From assembly GCA_021818335.1 (NCBI GenBank), contig JAKAEJ010000011.1, forward strand, positions 1 to 41,935: DNA of 41,935 nucleotides. The letters run 5' to 3'. The DNA comes from Pseudomonadota bacterium (lineage in GTDB: Bacteria > Pseudomonadota > Gammaproteobacteria > Xanthomonadales > Rhodanobacteraceae). The stretch's first letter is position 1; every line of letters begins with the position of its first letter. The notes below the pieces were generated by a model that did no database searches, had not been told where the DNA came from, and was given only the letters and a program-made list of their open reading frames with translations. Below, piece after piece: positions 9,098 through 19,545 of this stretch. The position numbers and the translations under genes were made by a program.

Positions 9098-11493
9098 GGC
9101 GCCGCCAATAGGCCGAGGATGCACAGTGCTTGCGCTTTGCGCGATCGGCCGGGCTCCCTTGGATCGCCGATGACCGGACCCACGCAACTCGGACACCCCT
9201 CAGCGCAAGTGCAGTCCTCGACCAGCGCGCGAGCCCGGGTAATGAGTTCGCGCTGGCGCTGGAAAAGGGGTTCGCTGAGGCCCATGCCTCCTGGGTACGG
9301 ATCATAGAGATAGAGCGAGGGCATGAAAGTCTGGAGCGCCGGCTCCGATGTCGAGCCCGACTCATCCCGAATTCCGGGGCCACCCGCGACGTCGCCACCT
9401 GGCGCATCGCTCGCCTGACCATCGGCAATCGTACGCACAAGATCCCGCGCTTCCGCCATCATCACCAGGGTCGCGACGGTGTGCATGGCATGGGACGCGC
9501 CCTGGAATGCGTCAAGCGCTGCCGCCGAATCGGCGAAATGCGCCAAGAGGACCTCCCTCGACAGTTGCCACCAGACCGCCGTCGTGTGCAGATCCTGGTC
9601 CGGAAGGTTGACGGGCCCGTAGCCGATGTTCTCGTGGCTGTAGTAGCGGATCTTCTTGTAGCCAGCGACATGGCGAACGACGTGCACCTCGCCGTGATAA
9701 CAACTGCCGTGCCCCGCCTTGCTGCCCCCAAAGCGGGCCAGCACCTTGAGCTTCGTGTAGTCAATGGCATCCGTGTAGTAATCCGCGTGGGTGCGGGTCA
9801 CGTACGCCTTGCGGCCCGTCCAGTCGAGTTCCTCAACCTGGAAGGGCTGCGACTGCACCATGTAGATGGCTCCTTCGTAGAGCGTCAGCGCCGCGCTTCC
9901 GTAATCGACCTCCGCCAGGACGACCCGTTTGCCCTCGGTGCGGTCGATCACCACGAAGTTGCCATCAGCCACCGAACGCAGGTTGACCGCCTGGGCCGGG
10001 TAGCTGTCAGCGATCCAGTCGTAGCGTCCCTCTTCCGCATGGAGAATCCCCGCTTCCGCTAGCACGGCCAGGTAGTCCGAAGCATCCAACTCGCCAAACC
10101 GCTCCCCGGCGACAAACGGAAGCTCGAAGGCGGCGCAACGGATGTGGTCCAACAGGATGAGCGGCTGGTCCGGTGCAATGCGGGCATGTTCAGGACTGGC
10201 ACTGGTGAAGAAGTCCGGATGCTGCACGACGTATTGGTCGAGCGGCTGGCTGGAGGCCACCAGGATTCCCAGCGACGGCTGCTGGCGTCGACCAGCCCGA
10301 CCCAGGCGCTGCCAGCATCCGGCGATGGATCCGGGATAGCCGCAAAGCAACGCCACATCCAGTGCGCCGATATCCACGCCGAGCTCCAACGCCGACGTGC
10401 TGACGATTCCGTCGAGGCAACCGGCACGCATTGCCTGCTCGGTCGCCCGACGGGTCAGTGGAAGGTAACCACCGCGATAGGCGTGGATACGTGCCGGCTT
10501 GCGCGGATCCGGATCGAAGACGTCTTTCAGGTACTTGGTCAGGACCTCCACCATCAGCCGGGAGGGCGCGAAAACCAGTGTCTTGAGGCGCGCGCGGATG
10601 GCCATGCGGGCCAGCCGCGTCACTTGCGAACGGGCGGAAGCGCGTATGCCCAGCTCGCTATTGACCACGGGTGGATTCCACAGGAGCATGTGACGCTCGC
10701 CCTGCGGCGCGCCTGAAGCGGTGATCGCCTCGACAGGTGCACCGATGAGCGCCTCGGCATGTTGCCGAGGATTGCCGATGGTTGCCGAGCACAGGATGAA
10801 AATCGGATCGCTGCCGTAGAACGCGCATATGCGCTTCAGTCGACGGAGAACGTTGGCGAGATGCGACCCGAAGATGCCGCGGTAGCTGTGGACCTCGTCG
10901 ATGACCACGTAACGCAGCGATTCGAATAACCGGGCCCACTTGGTGTGATGCGGCAGCATTCCCTGATGCAGCATGTCCGGATTGCTGACAACGATGTCGC
11001 CGCCCAGACGCACGGCCGTGCGCATGTCGGATGGCGTATCGCCATCGAAGGTGGCGGCACGAACCCCAAGGTCACCCGCCTGATTCAGGGCCAGCAGCTC
11101 CGCGAGCTGGTCCTGGGCCAGGGCCTTGGTGGGAAACAGATAAAGCGCCTTCGCCTGGTCACGCAGGGCCGCGTCCATGACCGGCAGGTTGTAGCAAAGT
11201 GTCTTGCCCGACGCGGTGGGGGTCGCGATGATCACGTGGCGGCCTGCAGTGGCCGCGTCCCAGGCCTGCCGTTGGTGGACGTAGAGCTGCCGGATCCCTC
11301 GCGCCGCAAGCGCCGTGCGCAATCCCGCTGGCAACGACCCGGGGATCTCGGCGTACTCCCCGGATCGCGCCGCCAACACCAGATGCCCCGTGATGCGGTC
11401 TTCGTACCGGGCTTTGATCTGCTTGATCCAGCGCGTCATCGCCCATGCCGGAGACGGCGTCTCCGCCGACGCGAATCGATCCATTGCGGGCAT
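9094..11493 (-). CDS. mrfA: DEAD/DEAH-box helicase with DUF1998 zinc region, MrfA/YprA family
   Basis: This 799-residue superfamily 2 helicase shows a Q-motif-like YVHQRQA at 71-77, Walker A ATPTASGKT at about 90-98, the DEVH box at 199-202, SATIGN near 240 and the motif VI segment QRLGRAGRR in the second RecA-like domain. The C-terminus has a four-cysteine cluster (Cys761, 763, 767, 770), as in the DUF1998 region of YprA/MrfA, where it binds zinc. B. subtilis MrfA is a 3'-5' DNA helicase needed for mitomycin repair. GGAGAGG lies just before the ATG at 11493. The gene is first in a two-gene operon with mrfB. Confidence 0.9.
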   Translation of the reverse strand: MPAMDRFASAETPSPAWAMTRWIKQIKARYEDRITGHLVLAARSGEYAEIPGSLPAGLRTALAARGIRQLYVHQRQAWDAATAGRHVIIATPTASGKTLCYNLPVMDAALRDQAKALYLFPTKALAQDQLAELLALNQAGDLGVRAATFDGDTPSDMRTAVRLGGDIVVSNPDMLHQGMLPHHTKWARLFESLRYVVIDEVHSYRGIFGSHLANVLRRLKRICAFYGSDPIFILCSATIGNPRQHAEALIGAPVEAITASGAPQGERHMLLWNPPVVNSELGIRASARSQVTRLARMAIRARLKTLVFAPSRLMVEVLTKYLKDVFDPDPRKPARIHAYRGGYLPLTRRATEQAMRAGCLDGIVSTSALELGVDIGALDVALLCGYPGSIAGCWQRLGRAGRRQQPSLGILVASSQPLDQYVVQHPDFFTSASPEHARIAPDQPLILLDHIRCAAFELPFVAGERFGELDASDYLAVLAEAGILHAEEGRYDWIADSYPAQAVNLRSVADGNFVVIDRTEGKRVVLAEVDYGSAALTLYEGAIYMVQSQPFQVEELDWTGRKAYVTRTHADYYTDAIDYTKLKVLARFGGSKAGHGSCYHGEVHVVRHVAGYKKIRYYSHENIGYGPVNLPDQDLHTTAVWWQLSREVLLAHFADSAAALDAFQGASHAMHTVATLVMMAEARDLVRTIADGQASDAPGGDVAGGPGIRDESGSTSEPALQTFMPSLYLYDPYPGGMGLSEPLFQRQRELITRARALVEDCTCAEGCPSCVGPVIGDPREPGRSRKAQALCILGLLAAP

Positions 11494-12142
11494 GTGGACC
11501 TCTCCAATTCAGGACAGCAAGATTCATCTAGTGCCGTCTCACGGGATGCGACGGCGTCGCCATGACGAAGCCTTCTGCAGGTCAGCCGGGGACCGTGGCC
11601 GGATTGCCACCAACGCGGGTCGGCCATTTGTCAGCCATTGGTTGCCTCGGCGGGGTCGCCGGATGGCGATCACCGCGGCACGAACTGGCACAAGCCGGAC
11701 GAGATCAAGCGAGGCAACGCTTCGAGACAGCGCGATGAGCGCGATGATCATCGGGGCGATGCACTTCAAACCTCCGATGGATTGCAGCGCGAACCTTCAA
11801 TGGATGCATCGACACACGCCACGAGGCGCCGGTGGGTCGGGACGAACGTGAAGACGCTGTCAACGACCGGCTGCGGATCGTGGCATGACCACGCCAAATG
11901 CAGGCTTGCACGGCAATCCGGGGCCGCCATGCGCGACGGTCGCCGTACACTGGAGCCGTGGCGTGCTCGTGCATGACGCCCAATCCATGAGCGAGACGCC
12001 GGAAACTTCAACGCCAACGCGTGGTCCGAACTGCACGCCGACAGTCCAAGTCCGGCTCGTGCGGCGAGCCAGCACGTCGCCCCTCCACAGCGGGCACCCG
12101 GCGAAACGAATCCCATTGCATGTCGACCCACGGAGCATTGCC
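11494..12142. other. Intergenic stretch between divergent genes
   Basis: This region separates mrfA (minus) from the dienelactone hydrolase gene (plus) and should hold both promoters. A 6-bp inverted repeat, GCCGTC (11533-11538) and GACGGC (11550-11555), lies 40-60 bases upstream of mrfA and could be an operator or chance. The open frames inside do not resemble known proteins. Confidence 0.4.
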
Positions 12143-12850
12143 ATGACAAAACCCAACGGCGAGATGGTCAGCCTGAGTTGTACGGATGGAAAACCCTTCA
12201 AGGGCTATCTGGCGCGACCGGAGCGTTCCGAAGGCGCACCCGCGATTGTCGTCATCCAGGAATGGTGGGGCCTGAACGATCAGATTCGCAGGGAGGCGGA
12301 TCGCCTTGCCGGCTGCGGGTACCTTGCGCTGGTTCCCGACCTCTACCATGGCAAGAGCGCCGTGGTCGAGGAGGAGGCCCACCATCTGATGCAGGGACTC
12401 GACTTCGGGAGTGCGGTGGCGCAGGAAATCCGCGGCGCCGTCGACTATCTTCGCGCCCATGCCTCGAAGGTCGGCATCGTCGGCTTTTGCATGGGTGGCG
12501 CGCTGACGATGCTTTCGGCATGCGCGATTCCCGAACTCGACGCGGCGGTCGTGTTCTACGGGACGCCACCGCTGGACTACGTTGACGCTGCCAAGATCAA
12601 GATGCCCTTGTTGGGCCACTGGGCCACGCAGGATGCATTCTTCCCGATCGACACGGTGGATGCGCTGGAAGCCAAGCTGCGAAGCGTCGGCGCGAACTTC
12701 GAATTCCACCGTTATCTCGCCCACCACGCCTTCGCCAACGAGACGGCGATCGGCGAGGGACGCATCGCCGGCACCCAATACGATCCGCGCTGGGCGCAAC
12801 TGGCGTGGGACCGCACCTTGACGTTCTTCGGACGTACGCTCTGGGCATGA
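12143..12850 (+). CDS. Dienelactone hydrolase family protein
   Basis: This 235-residue alpha/beta hydrolase has the dienelactone hydrolase pattern. The catalytic triad is Cys116 in GFCMGG, an Asp near 164 in the TQDAFFP segment and a His near 195 in AHHAF; the family Glu lies in QEWWGL at about residue 40. Such enzymes hydrolyse dienelactones or other small esters in the cytoplasm. The start at 12143 has CGGAG seven bases upstream; the open frame runs further upstream without a better site. It converges with the amine-oxidase gene, with 60 bp between the two stops, and has no operon partner, so the physiological substrate is unknown. Confidence 0.88.
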   Translation: MTKPNGEMVSLSCTDGKPFKGYLARPERSEGAPAIVVIQEWWGLNDQIRREADRLAGCGYLALVPDLYHGKSAVVEEEAHHLMQGLDFGSAVAQEIRGAVDYLRAHASKVGIVGFCMGGALTMLSACAIPELDAAVVFYGTPPLDYVDAAKIKMPLLGHWATQDAFFPIDTVDALEAKLRSVGANFEFHRYLAHHAFANETAIGEGRIAGTQYDPRWAQLAWDRTLTFFGRTLWA

Positions 12851-12910
12851 TCTGAACCGCGCATCTCCGCAACAATCCATTCCGCCGTACGTCAGCGGGA
12901 AGCCTCCGCT

Positions 12911-13966
12911 TCACGCACGGAACGCAGCCTCTGCAGCGGCCAGCGCACCCTCGAGATAGCCCCCGGACTCGGGGGCGAACTCGCTCCCTGCGAGAACCAT
13001 TCGATCGCCCCACGGAGATGGCAACGCACAGGGCCGGAAGTCGGGATGCTCCCGAAGCGGCGCCTGGTCGGCCTCGGTCGCGGTGAACGATTCACTCGCC
13101 CAATCCTGAACGATGATTTCGCGTGGCTGGCCCGCTGCATCGCCGAACAGCGCGCCGAGTTGTTGCGCCACGAGCGAATGGAGCGATGCGCGATGTGCGT
13201 CGCGCCATTGGGGCGACCAGGCAAAAAATCCGACCAGGGCACCTTCCGATGCGCCAGGCAGACCGGCTTCGTGTAATTCGCCCAGCGGACCGGCTTGGCT
13301 GAAGGCGCTGCCGGAAAAATGCCGTTCGCGCCATGCCGCCCGATCGTAGAGCGCCAACGCCTTGGCCTGCCCGGCCATCCAGCCGGGTGTTGCGGCAATG
13401 CGGGCCGTGAGCGGCGGCGGAAGTTCCGGCGCAAAGCCCAGCTTCGGAATCTGCCGAGGCGGAATGGCGAGCACGACGCGTGATGCAGACAGTGCGACCG
13501 GGCCATCGGGAGCCTGCACGGCGATCTCCACGCCGGAATCGCCAAGCCGGATGTCCTGAACATGATGCTGCAGGCGAACGGTGGTCGGTGGCAGGCTCCT
13601 CGCCACGGCTTCGACGAGTGCCGTGATGCCGCCCACGATCCGCATGCTCGGCGGCTCCTGCGCGTATCCGTGCGGCAGGACCTGCGTGCGGCCACTTGCA
13701 TCCTGAAATACGAAGGCGCCCGCTTCCGTCTGTTCGAAGAGGGTCAGCCCCGCCTCCGCGACCAGTCGCGCGATGCGTGGCTGGAGCGCGGGCCAGACCC
13801 ATGCGGGACCCAGGTCGTAGATTCCGGCTGGCGTCCGATGGCCCAATACGCGCCCGCCCAATCGCGCGCGAGCTTCGAGCACGACGACATCAAGACCGCG
13901 CGAGACGGCCTCGCGAGCGACGGCGAGACCGGACAGGCCGGCTCCAACGACGGCGAGATCATGCAT
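12911..13966 (-). CDS. FAD-dependent amine oxidase
   Basis: The protein starts with the dinucleotide-binding motif VVGAGLSGLAVAREA, followed by the acidic VVLEARARLGGR segment typical of flavin amine oxidases. It ends with a FAD-contacting GSEFAPESGGYLEGAL motif. It has 351 residues, short for a monoamine oxidase but in the range of bacterial family members. The ATG at 13966 overlaps the end of the upstream bicupin gene by eight bases, so the two genes are probably co-translated. It would oxidise an amine or a protoporphyrinogen-like substrate; sequence does not say which. Confidence 0.85.
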   Translation of the reverse strand: MHDLAVVGAGLSGLAVAREAVSRGLDVVVLEARARLGGRVLGHRTPAGIYDLGPAWVWPALQPRIARLVAEAGLTLFEQTEAGAFVFQDASGRTQVLPHGYAQEPPSMRIVGGITALVEAVARSLPPTTVRLQHHVQDIRLGDSGVEIAVQAPDGPVALSASRVVLAIPPRQIPKLGFAPELPPPLTARIAATPGWMAGQAKALALYDRAAWRERHFSGSAFSQAGPLGELHEAGLPGASEGALVGFFAWSPQWRDAHRASLHSLVAQQLGALFGDAAGQPREIIVQDWASESFTATEADQAPLREHPDFRPCALPSPWGDRMVLAGSEFAPESGGYLEGALAAAEAAFRA

Positions 13967-14624
13967 GGGGTGGCTGACCGAGATGGCCACTCTTGCGGTA
14001 AATCCTTGCCCCGAGGGGGCTGCCGAACGCCAACGCGGCGCCCGGCGGGTACCGCAGCCAAGTACCCGCACCGCAGGCCTGTCCGTCAACGATGACCTCG
14101 CCATCGAGCACGAATAGCTCGACACCGCGATCCCATTCCACCACGGGACCCATATGACCCGGCGCGAACCGTTGCAGCACCACGCGTTCCCACGGCGCAT
14201 CGAACAGCAACGCTTCCGCGCTCCGATCGCCGAGTTCCTGCCACGCCGGTGACCGGGCATCGATCCGAATGGGCACGGTTTCGGCAGACGGCATCTGGCG
14301 GATCTTGACCAGAATGACCGCGCCCGGACCGCTCGCCGGGGCGTGGCGCGATCCCGGCGGATTTCTCAGATAGAAACCCGCTGGGTAATCACCGGTCTCA
14401 TCCGAGAACACGCCTTCGAGCACGAGGATTTCCTCGCCCGCGTCATGGACATGCGCGGGGAAGGCGGATCGAGGCGCATACCGCACCAGTGACGTTGCCC
14501 GCGCAACTTCGTCGCCATCCCGCTCGAGCATGCGTCTCTGGATGCCGGTCACCGGGGACTCGACCCACGCAAGCCGGGCACTATCGAGCCTTGCCGGACG
14601 CGAACGGTCGGCGTTCAGTTGCAT
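13959..14624 (-). CDS. Bicupin, ChrR-like cupin protein
   Basis: Two cupin units can be seen in 221 residues. The first has the metal-site pattern HVHDAGEEILVLEG, then DYPAGFYLRNPPGSRH, as in the cupin domain of the ChrR anti-sigma family. The second, from about residue 125, has a related VELFVLDGEV...GTWLRYPPG pattern but fewer histidines, so its metal site may be lost. There is no N-terminal zinc anti-sigma domain and no sigma factor next to it, so it is not a classical ChrR. GGAGG lies upstream of the ATG. Its 3' end overlaps the amine-oxidase gene, which suggests a shared metabolic role. Confidence 0.8.
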   Translation of the reverse strand: MQLNADRSRPARLDSARLAWVESPVTGIQRRMLERDGDEVARATSLVRYAPRSAFPAHVHDAGEEILVLEGVFSDETGDYPAGFYLRNPPGSRHAPASGPGAVILVKIRQMPSAETVPIRIDARSPAWQELGDRSAEALLFDAPWERVVLQRFAPGHMGPVVEWDRGVELFVLDGEVIVDGQACGAGTWLRYPPGAALAFGSPLGARIYRKSGHLGQPPHA

Positions 14625-15027
14625 GGCCTTCTTTCCTCCAGGTCAGCGCCGTCAACGACCGACCCCGCCGATGCCAGGTCCCTGTCCGCGCAACGATGAC
14701 CAGCGCCATGTCTTGCACGCGCGACGGGGGTCATGGCGAGCGGGATCGGAGGGATTTGACGGACGCGTGCGCCCATTCTAGGGGACTCGATGATGAACAT
14801 GGCGTCGGATGCCTGGCGAATGGCCATGGCCTCGCACGGCCTCCCAGAGTCAGTTCCATGGCACGGTCGGTACCTGCCGTGGGGATGGGATGGCCTTTCG
14901 GCCACGCATGGTCGTCTGACGGCGTGGAGGAAGGCGATCGTGGGCGAGATGCATCGGGATGAATCCGGAGCCCGCAATCGCGGGCCGGCGCGATCGCCCG
15001 CTTCCCGGGCGCTTGCATGGCCCTTGC
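14625..15027. other. Intergenic stretch downstream of dnaE2
   Basis: No recognisable gene. Near the dnaE2 end are two GC-rich hairpins: GCCCGC/GCGGGC (14970-14985, loop AATC) and GCCCG/CGGGC (14996-15010). They could slow transcription leaving dnaE2, but neither is followed by a clear T-run on the minus strand. Confidence 0.4.
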
Positions 15028-18000
15028 TCATCGAAAATCACGTGCCTTTGTGCCGAGCCCGTCAATCAAGTTGCTGAAGTCGTGCAGCCGATGGGCGATC
15101 AGGTGCTGAACGCCATCGACCGATTCAAGCCGGCCATCGACGGCAAGCATGCGGGACTCGACCAACGTCAGGCGCTGACGCGTGGCAAGATCACGCCAGA
15201 CGACGACGTTGACCATGCCGGCTTCGTCCTCCAGGGTCATGAAGGTCACGCCGCTGGCGGTCTGCGGGCGCTGGCGCAGGGTCACCAGGCCAGCGACACG
15301 AACATGGCTTCCGTGCGGCAATGTCGCCAGGTCGCTGGAACGCCGACAGCGCCGCATGGTCAGTTCCCTCCTCAGCAGTGCCAGCGGGTGCGGCCCCAGC
15401 GTGAAGCCCATGCTGGCGTAGTCGGCACGCAAGTCCTGAGCCACGCTGGGGTTCGGTAGCGTGACCTCCGCCTCGCCACCCGCCAGCCCGTCGAGCAACG
15501 GCCGCCGCGCCTCGATGCCTTCCACGGCCCATCGGGCCTTGTGACGATGCCCGGCCAGCGCGCGCAGCGCACCGGCGCCGGCGAGGAGACCGCGCACGCG
15601 GGCATCCAGTCCGGCGCGCTGGCACAAATCCTCGACATCGCGCAACGGTGCCACCCGGCGGGCGGCCATGATGGCAACCGCGTCGGATTCGGCCAATCCA
15701 GCCACCTGGCGCAATCCGAGACGCAGCGCCGGCTGTTCGGACAGCTCTTCCGGCACGTCCTCCAACGTGCAGTCCCAATCACTGTGCGACACGTCGACCG
15801 GTCGCACCTCGACACCATGGCGGCGTGCGTCCTGGATGAGCTGGTCCGGCGAATAGAAGCCCAGTGGCTGGGCATTGAGCATGGCGCAGGTAAAGGCGGC
15901 TTGCTGGTGGCACTTCAGCCAGCAGGAAACGTAGGCGATCAGTGCGAAGCTGGCGGCATGCGATTCGGGGAAACCATAGCTGCCGAATCCCTTGATCTGC
16001 TCGAACACCTGCTCGGCGAAGGCGGCCTCGTAACCACGTGCCGCCATGCCATCGAGGATGCGGGCACGGAACGGCCCGAGATCCCCGTGGCGCTTCCATG
16101 CCGCCATGCCGCGGCGCAGATGGTCGGCTTCGCCAGGCGAGAATCCCGCCGCGATGATGGCAAGCTGCATGACCTGCTCCTGGAACAGCGGCACGCCAAG
16201 GGTGCGTGCGAATACGGCCTCGAGGTCTTTCGACGGGTATTCGATCGACTCGAGCCCCTGTCGCCGCCGCAGGTACGGATGGACCATGCGGCCCTGGATG
16301 GGGCCTGGGCGCACGATGGCGATCTGGATGACGAGGTCATAGAAAGTCGCAGGCTTCAGGCGCGGGAGCATGGCCATCTGCGCGCGCGATTCGACCTGGA
16401 AGGTGCCGATGGTGTCGGCGCGCTGGATCATGGCGTACGTGGCGGGATCCTCCGCCGGGATCGTCGCGGGCGTGAGGTCGAGGCCACGCTGCGCGCGCAA
16501 CAATGCCAGGCAGCGCCGCAAGGCGCTCAGCATGCCAAGCGCCAGGCAGTCGACCTTGAGCAGGCCGAGTGCATCCAGGTCATCCTTGTCCCACTGGATC
16601 AGGGTGCGGTCGGCCATGGCTGCGTTCTCGACCGGCACCAGCGTGTGCAGGGGTTGCTCGGCGATGACAAAGCCACCGACATGCTGCGACAGGTGCCGTG
16701 GCAGGCCAACCAGTGCCCGCGTCACCGCCAGTACCCGCCGCATCACCGGCGTATCCGCATCAAGGCCATAGGCAGCAAGTCGTGTCCGGACCTCCGCGTC
16801 GTCGCCGAGCGAGTGGCCGACAGCCCGGCTCAACCGGTGCACCTGGTCCGGGCCAAGGCCGAGCGCCTTGCCGGCATCGCGCACCGCGGAGCGCGGCTGG
16901 TAGCGAATCACCGTCGCCGCCAGTGCCGCACGTTCGCGCCCATACTTCGCGTAGATGTACTGAAGCACTTCCTCGCGTCGCTCGTGCTCGAAGTCGACAT
17001 CGATATCCGGCGGCTCGTTGCGTTCGCGCGAAAGAAAACGTTCGAACAGCATCGACATGCGCGCGGGATCCACCTCGGTGATGCCCAGGCAGAAGCACAC
17101 GGCTGAATTGGCGGCAGACCCGCGGCCCTGGCAGAGAATCTGGCGCGACCGTGCGTAACGGACGATGTCATGGACGGTGAGGAAGAACGCTTCGTAGCGC
17201 AGCTCGGCGATCAGGGCGAGCTCATGGTCGATCTGCGCCTGGACCTGTGCAGGCGTGCCCCCGGGCCAGCGCCAGGCAGCGCCATCGCGCGTCAGCTGCG
17301 CCAACCACTGCGTGGGCGTGAGACCCTCGGGCACCAGCTCGTGCGGATAGGCGTAGGACAGGCAACCCAGGTCGAAGCGGCAGCGCGCGGCGATGCGTCC
17401 GGTCTCCGCGAGCAGGGCGGATGGATAGATCGCCGCCAGGGCAGTCCGTGTGCGCAGGTGGCGTTCCCCATTGGGGAACAGCACGCCCCCCGCCTCGGCC
17501 ACGAGGCGATGGTGGCGCGTGGCAGTCAGGACATCCTGGAGCATGCGGCGGCTGCGCACATGCATGTGCACATCCCCGGCCGCGACGCAAGGCAGGTCCA
17601 GGGTCCTTCCCAGCGCCTCCAGCTCGGCGCAGCGCGCCGCATCGTCGGGTCCGCGGTGCAGCTCGATGGCGAGCCAACTGCGGCCGGGAAAGGTCTCCCG
17701 CACCCAGCGCCCGGTCTCTGGATCGGGCACGGCATCCGGCACCCACAGCACGCAGCAACCGGGCAGCCCGTCCTGCAGATCGCGCCGGGCGAGGTGGTAC
17801 TGCCCCTTGGGGGCTGCGCGACGGCCCCGCGTGATCTGCTGGCAGAGCGCGCTGTAGCCCACCGCGTCCTCCACCAGCACCACCAGCGTGCCCCCCCCGG
17901 CCAAGCGCAGCTCGCTACCGACGATCAGCGGCAGGCCCGTGGCCTTGCTGGCCTCCCAGGCGCGCACGATGCCGGCCAGCGAGCACTCGTCGGTGAGGGC

Positions 18001-18117
18001 AAGCGCCGTGTACCCGCAATGCTTCGCGCGCGCGAACAGTTCCTGCGCACTGGAGGCACCCCGCCCGAAGCTGAAGGCGGACAGGCAGTGCAATTCGGCA
18101 TAGGCGGGCAAGCTCAC
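15028..18117 (-). CDS. dnaE2: Error-prone DNA polymerase DnaE2 (ImuC)
   Basis: This C-family polymerase alpha subunit of about 1,029 residues belongs to the DnaE2 group, which carries out SOS mutagenesis and lesion bypass together with ImuA and ImuB. The N-terminal PHP domain begins [13 protein letters not shown]. The catalytic PDIDVDF motif lies at about residues 365-375, and an OB-fold region ([14 protein letters not shown]) lies near the C-terminus. The GTG at 18117 overlaps the imuB stop as GTGA; an ATG at 18141 would add eight residues. It is the last gene of the lexA-imuA-imuB-dnaE2 operon. Confidence 0.95.
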   Translation of the reverse strand: MSLPAYAELHCLSAFSFGRGASSAQELFARAKHCGYTALALTDECSLAGIVRAWEASKATGLPLIVGSELRLAGGGTLVVLVEDAVGYSALCQQITRGRRAAPKGQYHLARRDLQDGLPGCCVLWVPDAVPDPETGRWVRETFPGRSWLAIELHRGPDDAARCAELEALGRTLDLPCVAAGDVHMHVRSRRMLQDVLTATRHHRLVAEAGGVLFPNGERHLRTRTALAAIYPSALLAETGRIAARCRFDLGCLSYAYPHELVPEGLTPTQWLAQLTRDGAAWRWPGGTPAQVQAQIDHELALIAELRYEAFFLTVHDIVRYARSRQILCQGRGSAANSAVCFCLGITEVDPARMSMLFERFLSRERNEPPDIDVDFEHERREEVLQYIYAKYGRERAALAATVIRYQPRSAVRDAGKALGLGPDQVHRLSRAVGHSLGDDAEVRTRLAAYGLDADTPVMRRVLAVTRALVGLPRHLSQHVGGFVIAEQPLHTLVPVENAAMADRTLIQWDKDDLDALGLLKVDCLALGMLSALRRCLALLRAQRGLDLTPATIPAEDPATYAMIQRADTIGTFQVESRAQMAMLPRLKPATFYDLVIQIAIVRPGPIQGRMVHPYLRRRQGLESIEYPSKDLEAVFARTLGVPLFQEQVMQLAIIAAGFSPGEADHLRRGMAAWKRHGDLGPFRARILDGMAARGYEAAFAEQVFEQIKGFGSYGFPESHAASFALIAYVSCWLKCHQQAAFTCAMLNAQPLGFYSPDQLIQDARRHGVEVRPVDVSHSDWDCTLEDVPEELSEQPALRLGLRQVAGLAESDAVAIMAARRVAPLRDVEDLCQRAGLDARVRGLLAGAGALRALAGHRHKARWAVEGIEARRPLLDGLAGGEAEVTLPNPSVAQDLRADYASMGFTLGPHPLALLRRELTMRRCRRSSDLATLPHGSHVRVAGLVTLRQRPQTASGVTFMTLEDEAGMVNVVVWRDLATRQRLTLVESRMLAVDGRLESVDGVQHLIAHRLHDFSNLIDGLGTKARDFR

Positions 18118-19526
18118 GCGAACCAGCCATGCAGCAGCCAAGGCCCCCGCTGGCCGGCGGGGGTGAACACCCAGGCACGCTGACCCTGCGTGGTGCGCAC
18201 GACATAGTAGTCACGCCGCACCTCGCCGCCATCCCACCAGCCGGCCTCGATACGCTCGGGACCGGCGAGGAAGGCTTCGATCCCCTCGCGCAACGGCAGC
18301 GGCTGCGGCAGTAGCCAGAGCGGGCGCGGCCGGTCCGGGGCATTGCCTTCATCCAGAACCTGGGCGACGCGCCGCTGCGCATGCTCCGGACGTGCATCGG
18401 CGACAGGCTGCCACTGGTATAACGCGGCATCGCCAAGGCGCGCCCGCAATCGCTCGCAGAGCGTGGGCCAGTCCAGCGCTTCGCCCGGCCGTCGCTCGAA
18501 CAGGTCGTCCGCCAACGGGATGAAGGGTGGCAGGTTCTCGGCCTCGAGGCTGAGCAGACGGACTGGTGCAGGCAACGCCGTACGACCCATGCGCGCACGC
18601 GCATACTCGAACAGTTGCGCCGCCTCGCGCGTCGGACTGCGCAGGCTTATGGGGATCCGTGTCCAGGCATCGCGGGCATGCCGAAGACCCAGCGTGAATT
18701 CCTGCACGCCGCCGCTGCGCTGCATGAGGAAGGCGGCAAGGTCATCGACCAGACGGCGCAACGGGAAAACCAGCGCCTCGGTGCTGACAACCTCGCTGCC
18801 CAGGTCAGCGTGGGCCTCGAATCGCGAGGGCGGCTGGTACAGCGGCTGGATATCCGGAACCTCGCCCAGCAAGCGGGTAATCCAGCCGAGAAGCTCGACG
18901 CCATAACGCTTGCCAATGGCCATGCGCGGCAAGGCCAGCAAGTCACCGAGTCGTTGCAGGCCAACGCCATGCAGGCGTTCGATCAATGCTGCCTCCAAGG
19001 GCAACACGGTGAGCGGGACGTCCTGGAGAAGCCGGTGAAACGGCTGCGGGTCGCGGACAGCGAGACCGTCCCGTGCGGCGGCGAGGACGCGCGCGCCAAG
19101 CGGCGTCGGCGCCACGGCCAGGCGGTGCTGCAGGCTCAGCTCCGCAAGCTCGCTGCGCCAGCGGCGCGCCAGTGCAGGCCATGGCCCCAACAGCGCCAGA
19201 CTGGCGCCGATCTCGATGAGCACGGCACCGTCATCCTCGAAACGAACCTGGGGGCTGCTGCGATACGCCCACGCGCCCAGCAACTGTTGCAGCTGCTGCT
19301 CGGCCTGGCGATCACGAGGCCGGGCCTCGAGCGTGGGCAGTAGCGCCAATGCCGCTGTCAGGGCCTGGCCGGGGTGGACGCCAGCCCGTTGCGCGGCATC
19401 ATCCGCCTCGAGGATCCATGCTCGCGGCGGCGCGCCCTCGACGACGGCCAGTGGCGCCGTTGCACGCCGCAGGCGCCGAAGCGTGTCCAGCGGGCGATGT
19501 GGAAGCAGGACGCAAGCCCAGAGCAC
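18114..19526 (-). CDS. imuB: ImuB, inactive Y-family polymerase-like mutasome protein
   Basis: The 470-residue product is the Y-family-related ImuB, the hub that links ImuA, DnaE2 and the beta clamp in the mutasome. The family lacks the catalytic acidic residues of true Y polymerases. I chose the GTG at 19526 because the protein then begins LWACVLLP, as other ImuB proteins do. Upstream residues in the same frame are not preceded by a start codon near the imuA stop (the Val there is GTC). The gap to imuA is then 19 bp. The C-terminal part keeps the ImuB pattern [12 protein letters not shown] and the [10 protein letters not shown] segment. Confidence 0.9.
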   Translation of the reverse strand: MLWACVLLPHRPLDTLRRLRRATAPLAVVEGAPPRAWILEADDAAQRAGVHPGQALTAALALLPTLEARPRDRQAEQQLQQLLGAWAYRSSPQVRFEDDGAVLIEIGASLALLGPWPALARRWRSELAELSLQHRLAVAPTPLGARVLAAARDGLAVRDPQPFHRLLQDVPLTVLPLEAALIERLHGVGLQRLGDLLALPRMAIGKRYGVELLGWITRLLGEVPDIQPLYQPPSRFEAHADLGSEVVSTEALVFPLRRLVDDLAAFLMQRSGGVQEFTLGLRHARDAWTRIPISLRSPTREAAQLFEYARARMGRTALPAPVRLLSLEAENLPPFIPLADDLFERRPGEALDWPTLCERLRARLGDAALYQWQPVADARPEHAQRRVAQVLDEGNAPDRPRPLWLLPQPLPLREGIEAFLAGPERIEAGWWDGGEVRRDYYVVRTTQGQRAWVFTPAGQRGPWLLHGWFA

Positions 19527-19545
19527 GATGCACCATGGACTGGCG

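Noticed and set aside
15541-17106. Open frame of 521 codons on the plus strand
   Set aside because: It is wholly antisense to dnaE2, whose catalytic motifs are clear. The frame is a product of the high GC content.
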